From Coriaria nepalensis (lineage: Eukaryota; Streptophyta; Magnoliopsida; Cucurbitales; Coriariaceae): DNA of 64,000 bases. Positions within the stretch are counted from its first letter, which is position 1; each line of letters starts with the position of its first letter. Location: NCBI GenBank assembly GCA_027186245.1, contig CP114489.1, forward strand, positions 9,865,501 to 9,929,500, given 5' to 3'. Below are positions 12,032 through 24,278 of the stretch, piece after piece. A model generated the notes under the pieces. The model had not been told where the DNA came from. It was given only the letters and a program-made list of their open reading frames with translations, and did not search any database. The position numbers were made by a program, and so were the translations under genes.

Positions 12032-13825
12032 TGTTGGAAATCGAGTTTAAGAGATTGCAATAGAAACGATTATTCGTCTAAGTATATAATTAAAATTTTT
12101 TAACAATTGTTTATATATATATATATATATATAAATTAATCTTAAATACTAGATGAAAGAATCATTCTTTTGTCCATGCAAATCAACCATTAAGACTCAT
12201 ACCACGATCTTTCAAGTTGATCCTCAATACATTAGGACATGTGTGAGCACGTAGAGATGATAAAGTTTCTTTTTGGTGATATTTACTCTCTCTTCTAAAA
12301 TAATTAGAATAAAATGTATTTATAAAACTTTATTATGGTTTCTATTTAATATTATTTTTAATTTAAACACTTTAAATTAATTTAAAGTGTTTAAATTAAA
12401 AATAATATTAAATAATAATAAAATAATGAGATGATATGAAACTTGTAATATAATTACAAAATTACCACTGCCACTTTATTATCCTAACACATTAAATTGT
12501 GACTGTGTTATCTCCTTTTTCATTTAGTCAAATCTAATTTAAAATAAAATTTTATCTATTTTATACTAAATCATATTTTCTTTGAATTTTAAATTAGTTT
12601 CTCAAATTAATTTAAATTTGACTTGCTTAATCTTAATATTAAATTAATATCTCATAATAACTTAATATTAGATAATATATTTAATTCAAAATTAAATATA
12701 TTATTATTTTATATAGTGTATTTCAAAAATCAGTATATATAAAATAATATTTAAATACATCTTTCAATTAATTAATTCTCTAATAAACTAATTAACATCA
12801 ATTATCTCATAATCATATATTTGCCCCTAAAAACTATTTTCTTTGCAAATAAGTCATTTCTTTACATTTTTATCATTCTTACCCTATACAATATTTTATA
12901 GAGTCGATATGGGGATCATGAACCTATGATTCCAAGCTCTAGTGAATTATATTATTAATTAAATTCTTTAATCCAATAAATCTTATTTATTAATTCTAAT
13001 ATTATTTTACTAAAAATATGGAATTACACTCTTACAATTATCGAACAAATTACTGAGCAATCTCTAGTAGTCTATTGATATTATCTTTACATGCAATTTA
13101 ATCCTTCAATAATTAATTAAGAATTAGACTTGGTTAAAATTACTATTTTACTTAGCTAATTATTTTTTTATCCTTAAGTGTCATTAATTTACTAGTGAAC
13201 GGTCAATTTATAACAAATATAAATTTGAGCTAAAAACTATTCGGTTCAAAAATTAACTCTTAAGGGAACCAACATACAATCTTCTATGAAGAATGTTTGG
13301 ATTTCATATCTGTAAATCATGTTCCCAGCCGCTTATCCAAATGAATCTCCAAAACAAAAGTCGTTAACCTGTTTTACAAACAAAACATGACGAGTGAATC
13401 AAAAGATCCAATTGACATAAACATGAGTTCATGACTACCTGAAATTCAGATTGATCTGCATATGATCATTTATTGATAAAGAATTAATTCATATAGAGTC
13501 TTGTCCAATATAATCTAATTATATAAAACATCTTCACTAAGATATCTATCTAAATCAGTTATCCAGATCACTTGCATTCATAATGTTAGTGAACCATACT
13601 AGTAACTATTAATTAAAGATTTAATACTTTAATATGTTGCAGATAATTTAATTTATTAATTATAATCTTAATTATTTCATATTAATACAAAATTATAGTT
13701 ATATAAATGAATTTAAAATTTTCTAATATTTATACATATTATTCAATAATAATATAAAAAATATCATTTTTATTAATTTTATAAAATTATATTTATCACA
13801 TACTTTTATTGCATCATGCCAAACA
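12032..13825 (-). mobile_element. Probable solo LTR of a copia-type element
   Basis: A ~1.8-kb non-coding block starts TGTTGGAAATC and ends CCAAACA on the plus strand; on the minus strand it starts TGTTTGGCATGATG and ends in CA. It is flanked by TGATG (12027-12031) and TGATA (13826-13830), a 4-of-5 target duplication. The TG...CA ends, the length and the minus-strand start resemble the long LTRs of Angela/BARE-type copia elements (from memory, not an alignment). No internal region or second LTR adjoins, so a solo LTR from recombination is the simplest reading. It ends ~300 bp before the patatin start codon. Orientation is uncertain. Confidence 0.5.
12343..12414. repeat. 72-bp perfect palindrome
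   Basis: The left arm, 36 bases from 12343, is the exact reverse complement of the right arm ending at 12414. There is no spacer; the centre is AAATTAATTT. Key blocks are AATATTATTTTTAATTT and AAACACTTTAAATT with their mirror images. Pairing stops at 12342/12415. It lies inside the putative solo LTR. As RNA or single-stranded DNA it would form a very stable hairpin. Confidence 0.9.
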
Positions 13826-14123
13826 TGATATTGTTTCCCATTTCATATTAGAAGCTCCATACAATCCCTTAATTTGAAGTTAATTTGGGTAAGATAACTC
13901 ATAGTGATGGTTTTATAACAGTTGAAGTTAATTTGGGGATTTAGAATAATTTGTATAAGTTTTGGGTATATATACTAATTTTCATTGAGTTTTGGGGCGG
14001 AGAGTTGTTAACCCATATATATATATATATATATACACCATCATTATGTGTTCTATATTAACTTCTATGATCAGTCCTCCTCATTTCTGTAAGAATACTC
14101 AAATTCTCCTTCTCATTTGTGAT

Positions 14124-16491
14124 ATGGCGAATACAGCAACAATTAAGAAATTACAAGCTCCAAAATATGGAGATTACATAACAATTCTTAGTATTGATGG
14201 GGGGGGAGTTAGAGGTATCATACCTGGAGTTCTTCTCTCTTACCTTGAATCTCAACTACAGGTAATTAGAGGTATCAAAATCCATGCCTTCATAATCATG
14301 TACACATACTTTAATTACTAGTTTTACAATTTTTTCTTTTCTTTTTGGCAATTGGAATTATAAGGAGGTAGATGATGAGAATGCAAGTCTTGTAGATTAC
14401 TTCGATGTGATTGCTGGGACAAGCACAGGAGGTCTTATTACAGCCATGATAACAGCACCCAACAAACACAATCGCCCACTCTATGCTGCCAAAGACATCG
14501 TTTCTTTTTACTTGGAACATTCTCCTAAAATTTTCCCACAAACGAGGTTATCAATATATAGGTTAATCCTGTTAATGATAGATAGATAATATAGTTGAGC
14601 CAATCTTTTAAGGGTGGCTTACTATATAATCCATATCATTTAAAACTTACTCTACTGATTTGGTGTTTGTTCATGTATAACAGTGGATTATTTGCTTCAG
14701 CTATAGACTTGGTAAAAGTTCTAAACGGTCCTAAGTATGATGGGAAATATCTCCATAAGCTGTTAAGGAATCAATTATCGGATACAAGGTTGCACCAAAG
14801 CTTGACGAATGTTGTTATTCCAACTTTTGATATAAAAAACCTACAACCCATCATTTTTTCCTCGTATCAGGTAATTTAAAAACATATATATCCTATAAAA
14901 TAAGTTTATCTAATACGTTTATCATCTAATTATAAATTATATAACGCACATGCGTATAGATCCAAGAAAGTCTTTCTATTTCTTATAAGATATCATATAT
15001 ATCTAGATAATTTTAATTCTTATATTATTATTAGTTAATCTTTCTATTACTAATATAAATAAAGACTAATTACACAGTTGAAAACCCACAAGTCATTAGA
15101 CGCCCTGTTATCAGACATTTGCATAGGTACCTCGGCAGCTCCGACTTATTTTCCAGCTCATTATTTCGAGACGAATGGTGATCAGATGAAGGAGGAGAAT
15201 ACTACTAAAACAACCCGACAATTCAACCTTATCGATGGGGGGGTAGCAGCCACTGATCCTGTAAATTACTTAATTTCCATGATTAATTATCTAATTACTA
15301 CCTCTAACTAACTAGTTAGTTAACAATAGTAAAGATGAGGCAACACTATACGCAAAGTTGCATGAACATTCTTGATTTTAATTTTAGGCTTTGATAAGCA
15401 TTAGTGAAGTGACAAGAGAGATACTGAAGGATCCGGAAAAGTACAACCCGATAAAGCCGATGGAGTTTAATCGGTTTATAGTGATCTCACTGGGCACAGG
15501 ATCGAAGAGGAATACAGAGAAATATAATGCAAAGAAGGCAGCAAAGTGGGGGCTTATTTCTTGGTTATATGAAGATGGGAATTCTCCATTACTTGATTGC
15601 TATAACGAAGCCAGCTCTGACTTGGTTGATTACTTCAATTGTGTTGTTTTTAAGGCACTTCAATCCGAGAAAAATTACCTACGAATTCAAGTAAGTCATA
15701 TACATCCCTTGCCTCTCTTTCAAAATAAAAATTACACACATATAACGAATGTATATATAGTACAATAGGTTATTGATTATATGTGATATACCATTAGATA
15801 ATACAAGTATATCTTATATGTTGTGTACTACAATATTAATGTGTGGTAATGTATTATTAAATATCATTATCCTTATAACGTGTATCATATTATTTTGATG
15901 ATAATGTGTAGAATTTTTAATCGTCAAAACGAATGTATGAAGATTGAAATTGGTAGAAAACGAATGCTTATTATAATACACTCACGGAAAGTTCCTCATT
16001 GATAGATAAAATATTAAGAAAATATAAGCAAATAAAGAGCATGACTTAGTTATAAGAAGTAAGAAGACTTTATAGTTCATAGAACTCATGAGGCACACAC
16101 AGATTCTATTCACTATTTGCTTTTAATTAGTATGAACACTAAATAAGTTATAATCAGGATGATTCGTTGGCGGGAGATTTGTCTTCTGTGGACCTATCTA
16201 CAAAGTCAAACATGGAAAATCTTGTAAAAGTGGGTCAGAATTTACTCAACAAACCAATTTCTCGCAAGAATTTGGACACTGGGCTATATGAACCGATTCT
16301 CGATGCTGGCACCAATCAGGATGCACTCAAAAGGTTTAGTTCTTTATATTTTAGAAAATTTTCGATCCGTTTTGTGGGTCCAATATACTCATTTCAATTT
16401 GATTTTCTCTTGTTTTTGCAGCTTTGCGAAAGCATTGTCTGATGAGAGGAAACTCCGAGAGTTGAACTCATCACACACACACCATATGTGA
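14124..16491 (+). CDS. Patatin-like phospholipase / lipid acyl hydrolase
   Basis: Predicted exons: 14124-14261, 14365-14546, 14684-14870, 15078-15260, 15388-15690, 16158-16333, 16422-16491; all junctions are GT-AG and in frame, giving 412 residues. The patatin fold is clear: glycine-rich oxyanion loop [11 protein letters not shown] from residue 25, nucleophile elbow GTSTG at 64-68 (Ser66), [16 protein letters not shown] near 185-200, and the catalytic Asp in DGG at 222-224. The Ser-Asp dyad is intact, so it should hydrolyse acyl chains from membrane lipids. Plant relatives are cytosolic or membrane-associated and wound-, pathogen- or auxin-responsive (family knowledge). No signal peptide follows the chosen Met. 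An in-frame upstream Met at 14046 would add 26 residues; 14124 fits the usual start. The segment after DGG reads VAATDP where the family usually has VAANNP. Confidence 0.9.
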
Positions 16492-16879
16492 TCAAAAGTG
16501 AATTCATTCATTTCTATGTACTATATATACAAAATAAATCAATACACTTATATTTATATATAGTTATAGTTATAGTTATTGTGCTAGATATTCAATAAAT
16601 TTGAGTGAATAATATTATATTAAGTTATTCTATCTCAGATCCAACTTTATCCTAATGGCTTTACTAATCCTCTAACTTCAATTCCCTTTTTCACATTTAA
16701 ATTATCATCTTATCACCCATCTCTTGCATATATATTCAATAGTGTCACATAGTGCCCGAAATGTTCCTTATCCAACCGAATCAACTCCTCCGCAACCCGT
16801 TTTTCCACATTTGCATTCCGGACTTCTACACACGTAGTTAGTATAGCCCCCCAAAATGGCCTTATTAGGTTTTAATGGC

Positions 16880-17915
16880 ATCTACTCAACAAAACAAACT
16901 GCATCTTCGACCCGACCTACTCGGCACAACATATCCAAAACACCTGCAGTATCATCCATTCTGGAGCTTATGCAGAAGTCTTTAGTTAGCCTATAGAAAA
17001 GCTCAAGCCCCTCATCTAGAAGGAAGACCCAAATAACTACAAGGTGAGACAATATTAGTAAAAGTAACATAATCAGGTAAGACGCCAGATTGTCTCATCT
17101 CTTGCAAAACCTGAAGAGCGCCACTGCCCAAATCGTGAAATCTAAGCTCACCAACCATCATGTTCCATGAAACCAAATCAAGAATACCCGAGTGTTGGAG
17201 AAAACCGAATATGTGGATTCAAAACATCCGCATTTTGAGTACATGTGTGATCCAGCATGTTCCAAAATGGAATAACTGAATCGTAACTACTTTTCCTGAT
17301 GAAGGCATGATTTTGTTTCCTTGACTTTAATTCGCATACGGGTAACATAATGGATATCGTCGTTTGATCATTCTTTATTCCCATTTCTTGCATTTTAGCT
17401 AAATATTCTAGTGCTAAACGACCTAGTCCTTGATCCACAAAACTGAAAATCGTTGCATTTCAAGTAACAACATCATCATCTTTGTCCATGAGTTTAAATA
17501 CCTTCATTGCATACTCTATCCGATCACAACTAGCATACAGTGCAAGCAATGCGAGTCCCGCCGAATTGTAAAATGAATAACCCTAGACTTTTTCTTCAAT
17601 CTTTATGCTATATCAATGAATTTCCATTCCACTAGGCAAAGCTTCAAGATGTCGATAAGAAATAAGAACACTAGCACGAAAGACAATCTAAATCAGGGGT
17701 GGTTTTAGTATTTCTCATCATATTCCGAAAAATGCTCAAGGATGTGTTCTACTTACCGATCCGTGAAAAACCAGGGATTATAACCGTCCACGATCTAACA
17801 GTTGGCTCGTGAATCAGCTCGAAGATTTTCCATTCCTCATTGTAATGACCTGTATTGATATAAGTATCTATTGCAGTGTTCAATGTTATGATATCGAGTG
17901 ATGCTGTTGAGGCGG
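16880..17915 (-). pseudogene. Pentatricopeptide-repeat (PPR) gene remnant
   Basis: Reading the minus strand from ~17915 down, PPR text can be followed across several frames: FELIHEPTVRSWTVIIPGF, then ALLALYASCDRIEYAMKVF, GLGRLALEYLAKMQEMGI and TTISIMLPVCELKSRKQ, and near 16880-17000 DEGLELFYRLTKDF and RVGRVEDAVCFVE. These are tandem degenerate ~35-residue repeats of the PLS type, normally organelle RNA-binding proteins. Stops and frameshifts break the frame repeatedly (for example VVT-stop-NAT near 17460). No open product longer than ~86 residues remains. Confidence 0.8.
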
Positions 17916-18031
17916 TTGAATTGTGAAGTCCATAATTATGGCTGTTGAGGCGTTTCGGTCGCCCGAGTCTTTGAGTTTAAATACCTTAAGTAGATGAGGC
18001 ATGTAGAAAAAGCAACGTACAATCTACTTAA

Positions 18032-19090
18032 GCATAACATGAACTCCGTTTTTTTTTTCTTCCTCTATAGAAAATCTCGATACATATATCTAAATGACTT
18101 ACAGAAAAATTGGAGTTGGTTGCCATTACAGAATACAAACTCTTGTCGGATGATGAACACAAGTTATTAAGAGCATTACCATAGGCCTTTATTGGGAGGA
18201 TTTCGAATAGTATCATGCGGGTAAGATCGTTGTGCCATAATGTTCATATCTTGATATATCTCAAAATTCTTTGTAATAAAGTTGTTGGTTGTGTGTTTCT
18301 CAGGGATTATGACATCAATTAATTGCAGCCAAAATTACTCACTCAGAAATAGCGGTCGGATATGGGACAACGGACGAGAGAGAATACTTTACTCTAAAAA
18401 ACTATTGGGGAAAGAAGAACTCGAAAGCCCGGAGGCGTTGCTGTGATATTCACAATCACAAGAAGAACTCTAAGTGCATATTTTACAATTTATGAAGCTT
18501 TATCATTCCTTGTATTGATGTAATTTATTGATTAAGCTAAATAAGAAATTATATTTTTACTGCTTTCTGACTGTGATCTGGCGTGAAGAATAAAAAGTCA
18601 TCACCTACCTCTCCCTTTTCCTTTTTTCTTTTCAAAATTTTTTAACCCAGTCATCGATTTTGGTTATATGGGTAACTTTAAATGATGTGTCTCCTTTAAA
18701 TTAGTTTGGGATTAAGATTAGGATCTTAGTCCCTTTGGAAGTCTCTCTCCTTAAGCATAACATAAACCTTTTTTTTTCTCTTCACAAAATCTAGAAACTT
18801 AAAAATAACTTACTGAAAAATTCGGAATCGGGTACATTACAAAATACGAATTCGTGTTGATGAACCAAGTTCTTTAAGAATATTGCCCAACTGTCCATTA
18901 CCATAAGCGTTTATGGGGAGGATTTCAATCAATATCATGGGGTGAGATTTTTGTGCAATAATGTTCATATCTTGTTATATCTCAAATTTCTATATACTAA
19001 AAATTTTGTTTGGTGCATTTTATATGATTATGACGTCAATCAATTGGAATCAAAATTACTCAATCAGACTAGCGATCGAACATGGGACAA
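18032..19090. repeat. Tandem duplication of a ~340-bp unit
   Basis: Unit 1 (~18032-18370) and unit 2 (~18753-19090) are diverged direct copies about 720 bp apart. Shared landmarks in order: AAGCATAACAT, TTACTGAAAAATT-like sequence, CATTACCATAGGC/CATTACCATAAGC, GGGAGGATTTC, ATAATGTTCATATCTTG, ATATATCTCAAA, ATTATGACRTCAATYAATTG, ATGGGACAAC. No coding function is recognised. They may be duplicated flank of the PPR relic. Confidence 0.75.
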
Positions 19091-19559
19091 CAAAATTATG
19101 AAAAACTTTTCTGAAACGAAATCGAAGCAAAATGGTTACGTGAGAATAAAGAGACACATTGGCAAGCCCATGTAAAAAATAAATACCATAAAAAACTAGA
19201 ACATTGTAAGCATTTTGTATTAAAAAAAAACAAACAAACATTCTTTTTCAATTCCACTAGAATTTGTTACAACTTAAATAAAAAAGGAAAGAAAATTCAG
19301 ATTATAAGGTAAATAGTTTCAGCCTTTTAAATCAAGTTTAAATCAAGTAAACACGATTAAAATGAAAAATACGATTACAACTAGCATCAAAATTAGAAAA
19401 ATATGACTTTTACAACAAAATTGCTATAGAAGCATTGCACTGTACTCTCAAATAACCCAATGAACAATCTTGATCTAAACATGAATCTTGACTTCAAAAA
19501 CTTGATCAATATAATTAAAACAAAGGATAATAAGGAATGGAAGAAATGATCCGATCAAC

Positions 19560-21900
19560 ACATACAAAACAGTTGTAGACTTGTTCTACAAGCAACAATC
19601 GTTCTACAGCCATCGACCCTATAGACCCGTCAAGCCTTCGATTTCGTCAATCCATTGAGCCATCGACCCTACATAATATTTTAAGTCTTTAACCCGTCAA
19701 CCTTTAGAACCTTCAACCCCGTAGAGACGTCAACCCTTCGACCCAAAACAAACAGATTTCTAACACTCCTCCTGGATTGGTTTGAGAATCCCTCTCAACC
19801 TTTCGTTGAACTTTTCAAACTTTAATGTGGACAAAGAGTTTGTGAAAATATCAGCATAATGGTTCTTCAGAACAACAATGAACAAGCTTGACTTCCCCAT
19901 TTTTAATTTTCTCCCTTATAGCATGGAACTTAATTTGGATGTGCTTTGTTCTTCCAAAATGAACTGGATTTTCTTAAAATGCAATAACTGAAAGACTATC
20001 ACAATAAATAAAAATTGGTAGAGTTTGAATGAATTCTAAATCAACAAGAATTTTCCTAATCCAAACAGCTTGATTTGCTGTTCCAGCCACTGCAACATAC
20101 TCAACATCTACTGTGGATTGAGCAACCGGACTTGCTTCTTGGAACGCCAGCAAAACACCCCCGATGAGAAGCTAAAACAATAACCACTTGTGCTTTTCGA
20201 ATCATCGAGAGATCCAGCTCAATCACTATCAATATACCCCATCAGTTGAGGCTCACCTTCTTCAAACATAATTCTAAAATCTGAAGTCCTCTTTAAGTAT
20301 CTTCTAACTCCTTTAGTTGCTTCAAGATGATTTTGACTTGGACAGTGCATAAACCTTGATAACATACTGATCGAGTACATTAAGTTTGGTCTAGTGGCTA
20401 TCAAATACATCAGTCTACCAATTAAACTTCTAAAATGAGATTCATCCACTTTCCAAGTGTCATCTTTCTTTACTAACTTTTCATTAGTAATTAGAGGTGT
20501 GGAAACAAGTTTGCAAGAGTCCATTTTTAACTTCTTCAACAGACTCTTAACATACTTCTCTTGTGACACAAATATCCTTCTAGATCTTTGAAACATTTCC
20601 ATTCCCAGAAAAAATTTCATTAACCCCAAATCAGTCATTTCAAATTATGATTTCATTTCAGATTTGAAATTCTTCTTCATCATTTCCAGTAATTAACAAA
20701 TCATCAACATAAAGAGAGATTATTAGAGTGACAGTACCTGAACTTTTGACGTATAGAATAGGGTCACTATCGCTTCTCTTGAATTTTGATAAGATAAGAT
20801 GATTGTCAATCCTGCTATATCAAACTCTTGGAACTTAGTTTAGTCCATATAGAGTTTTGAATAGTTTAAACACTCTGTCTTTGTGACACTTGACATGGAA
20901 CCCCTCAGGCTAATTAATATAAATTTCTTGACATTTAATGACACCACATTGAAAGGTCTACACACATCTAAGTAGATCAGGTCAAGCTTCTCCAAAACCC
21001 TTGTAACTTGATTTTTTGGAAACCCCTTCTTCTTCCTTTTTCCAAATTGACAATCATCACAAACTTCTGGTTGAGGTTGAACAAAAGGCATGTCTTTTCC
21101 AAGACCTTTTGAATTTATCTTCTTGATAGACTTGGAATCAAAATGGCCAAATCGTTTGTGCCATGTCTAAGCATCTACCCCTCTACATGACAATGCTTGA
21201 TGTTTTCAATCTACAATGAAGTAATTTTTTGAATTGGAATTTTGACTACTTCAGCCATCTGAGCATCGTGAATAACACAATGAGCTCATCTCAAAGTTAG
21301 AGTGTATTCATGCTTCATCATTTTCCCTACACTTAGCAGACTCTATAATTAATGTCATATAGATATAATACATTGGCTATATATCTGATTCCACCACTAA
21401 TTTGTACAACAACGGTTCATTTACCATGAATTCAAACTATTTCTCCATTCCCCACTGCTATGTTGGTTGAGAAATTCCTCTCTATTATCTTAAATAGATC
21501 AAGGTGTTGGAGCGTCCATTGTAAATAAGTCATTCTTCTTAGACTCAAAATTTGAATGAGTCATGAACATGTGCTCCTCCTGTTCTGTTGCATTCATTTG
21601 ATGGGATGAAGATCCAGCTTCAGAAAATTTCCTTTTGCAGTTCTTATCCATGTCCAAACTTTTTGTAGATTGAGCATTCAATCTTGTTCTTGCTACAACA
21701 GAACTTCTCGGTATAACCTTTCTTCTTACATAAATTACAACTGAAATACTTCTTTTTTTCAGAAAACTCCCTTCCACCATTGGCTTCTCTAAAATTTTTA
21801 ATCAGGTTTTACCACCAGCACAAAACCAATCCTCTCATTCCCAACAACCTTCATTTTCACCTTAGACTTTCTTCCCACTTCTTTCTCTCATTCAAGGTAA
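19560..21900 (-). mobile_element. Truncated Ty1/copia retrotransposon
   Basis: Minus-strand order from high to low coordinates: zinc-knuckle-like text CNLCKKKGYTEKFC (~21700), a pre-integrase/integrase segment with WHKRFGHF and CDDCQFGKRKKKGF (~21000-21150), LYVDDLLITGNDEE of reverse transcriptase (~20690), the RT connection (20219-20638, with SLIGRLMYLIATRPNLMYS), and an RNase H tail to ~19780. Many stops and frameshifts occur, and much of integrase and RT is deleted. A purine tract AGGAGGAG (minus strand, near 19766-19773) abuts TGTTAGAAATC, the probable start of a 3' LTR ending at 19765 on the plus strand. No 5' LTR was found. This is a dead element. Confidence 0.85.
20219..20638 (-). pseudogene. 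Copia reverse transcriptase connection fragment
   Basis: A 139-residue open segment of the copia polyprotein: DLGLMKFFLGMEM, KYVKSLLKKLKM, SLIGRLMYLIATRPNLMYS and YIDSD. It is the longest open piece of the decayed element described at 19560-21900 and includes the RT-to-RNase H boundary. The frame ends at a stop immediately after YIDSD. Confidence 0.85.
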
Positions 21901-22364
21901 CTGTAGCCCCAACTACACTAAGATTCTTTCTTGAAAATAAACTCCCAATTAGGATGAGTCTTATCTCTAAACCCACAATCCTAACCACTTTCTAGTCAGT
22001 TAACAGGTCTACCATTTTCCCACATCCTACCAACCAGAAAATCTGATTCTTATACTTGTGAAAAGCCAATCCATGAAAACTTGTGATTTTCATGCTGTGA
22101 TAGATTGAAGGATTAAATAGATCTTTAACAAAAACCTAGACCTCTATATGTCACCATATCAAACCAAGCTACCTTACTTCCTGACAGATCTAATCTAGGA
22201 GAATCCCTGAAGCACACTCTAACACCAAAAAGAATCTCGAAAGCAGACTAGTCCAGAAACAGATGAAAACCTAGATCACAAAAGTTCACCGCAAGGATTT
22301 GAAGATAAAGAAGACAATAACTAGATCAATTACAAAGGAACTGATCTAACTTGAATCGAGAAGA

Positions 22365-22560
22365 AATCAAAGAGGAGATCTCTGATAGATACTAGACAAA
22401 AACGAAGAGGAGATCTCCAATGTCGTACGAAATCAAAGAGGAAAACTCAGATTCTATACGAAATCAAAGAGGAGAACTCTGATGCTATACAAACTCGAAT
22501 AGGAAATCTCTGATGCTTATACGAAACTGAAGAGTATGAGATCTCTAAAGTTATATAGAA
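22365..22560. repeat. Degenerate short tandem repeat
   Basis: Roughly 32-36 bp units recur four to five times, each containing a variant of ACGAAATCAAAGAGGA followed by GATCTCYRAT or ACTCTGATGCTATAC. It lies next to the 5' side of the truncated copia element and may be its leader. No coding function was seen. Confidence 0.55.
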
Positions 22561-22857
22561 ATCCCTCTTCCACAAATTTCTAGCAGATCTAGTGAGACTC
22601 CAAGTTATATTTAGAAGAAAACCTATTGAAGATAAGAAGCTCCCATATCCGAGAGAAAAGGATGCGACGATTAGGCTCAAAAAATGGCGAAGGTGTTTTA
22701 GAGACAAGTTTTCCGTTAATTTGCATTACTGGATATTGCAATGCACATCATAGCCTATTTACTACTTTAGATAACACACGATTTATGAAAATTCAAATTA
22801 AATTTTTTAACAGAAGAAGCAAATAACTTATAAAAACAAAAAAACAAAAAAAATTAA

Positions 22858-22889
<32 letters not shown>

Positions 22890-23398
22890 GAGAAGAGAAG
22901 AGAAGGTGCCGACAAGAACGAGACCAACTCTGAGTCGCCGACAATAAAATGTATGCCTGTCTCAGATTTCTAATATTTCTATCGATTATCAAACCAGTAA
23001 AAATTGTACATATTTCTGTACTAGTTCTGGAAATTCCAACCGACAATGCATGCAATAATAAATTACATAAAGTCTTAAAATAAAAAATAAAAAATAAATA
23101 AAAAAAATAAAAATAAACTACTGGACAAATAAATCTATTGTAAGCTCCATTTGAGAGCATTATTTATTTATTTACTTATTTTCCTTTTAATTACGCTCTC
23201 TACCATTCATATTTTAACCTCAATTTTAAAGAACTTTCAATTAATTTGAATTATTATTTTTTCCTAATTTCTTTTAATTTTCTCTGTCGCTTTTTTTTTT
23301 CTGCCACAGACAAGAAATTAAGAAATTTTTTTGAAAATTTTTAAGAGTAATTTTTTATAATTATTAAAATCTAATCAAAAGATAAAAATTTTATATAA

Positions 23399-23434
<36 letters not shown>

Positions 23435-24278
23435 TCTTTATTAAATTATAATATATCGTTAAAATATATTTCAAAATATTTATCGGCTATAATTTATTTA
23501 GAAATTATTTTTCTAAATTCAAAATATTAGATATTATATGCTTTTGAGTAAGTTTTAAATTTTAAAAGATGTATTCTTTATATATATTTTCATCTTTTTT
23601 AAATTTATTTGAAAATTTTAAATTTATCATATTTTTCTCTTATTCAATAAAATCTTTTATTTTAAGAAAGAAAAAATTAATTTGAATTTTCATAAATCGT
23701 GTACTGTCGGTTCATTTATTAGATATGGTATTGACATAGTACTATTGGAGCTTTTCTTTTTCTTAAAAGTTTTGTCGTCTCCGACGTATGAAAGTTGTTC
23801 TAGACCCGCGTCCGGCCCGGGAAAAACTGCGGTACAAAAAGGACCTGTCTTTTTCTGCTTCCGTTTGGTGGGCGACAAATTTTAGAATCCGATGCGGGAT
23901 CAGAGAGATGCTTTTGGTTCTGACGCTACTGCGGGGTTTTGGGCCATCGTGTTTCTATCTCTTGTGTAAATTTTGTTTTCATCCACCACGTGTAAGAAGA
24001 TCATTGTTTGGTATGGGCCACTATGAATTGCAAACCCATGATTGACAGAGTGTTCTGCTTTGTTGTTTCGTCTCTCTAATTTGTATTTCCATTTTGGATT
24101 CTTGAGAATAGTAGATGGGGTGGCAAGTTTAGGGACATGTCCTTAAGCTCGGCTCATGACAGTATATCTAGCATGGTATATATATTGGGCACACAGTAAT
24201 AAGGACCACACAGTAATTATTCATTAAGTGTATCAATCAATATAAGAACCTTCTACATGCACAGTTAGAAGTTGGAAG
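22561..24278. other. Intergenic, low-complexity; no gene seen
   Basis: Contains AAAAT-type repeats (~22830-22890, ~23075-23115) and a TA repeat (~23402-23432). A less AT-rich patch at ~23770-24040 has short reading frames in three frames but no recognisable protein. Confidence 0.4.

Noticed and set aside
22447..22707. 86-residue minus-strand frame
   Set aside because: Half of it is the degenerate tandem repeat; no gag similarity.
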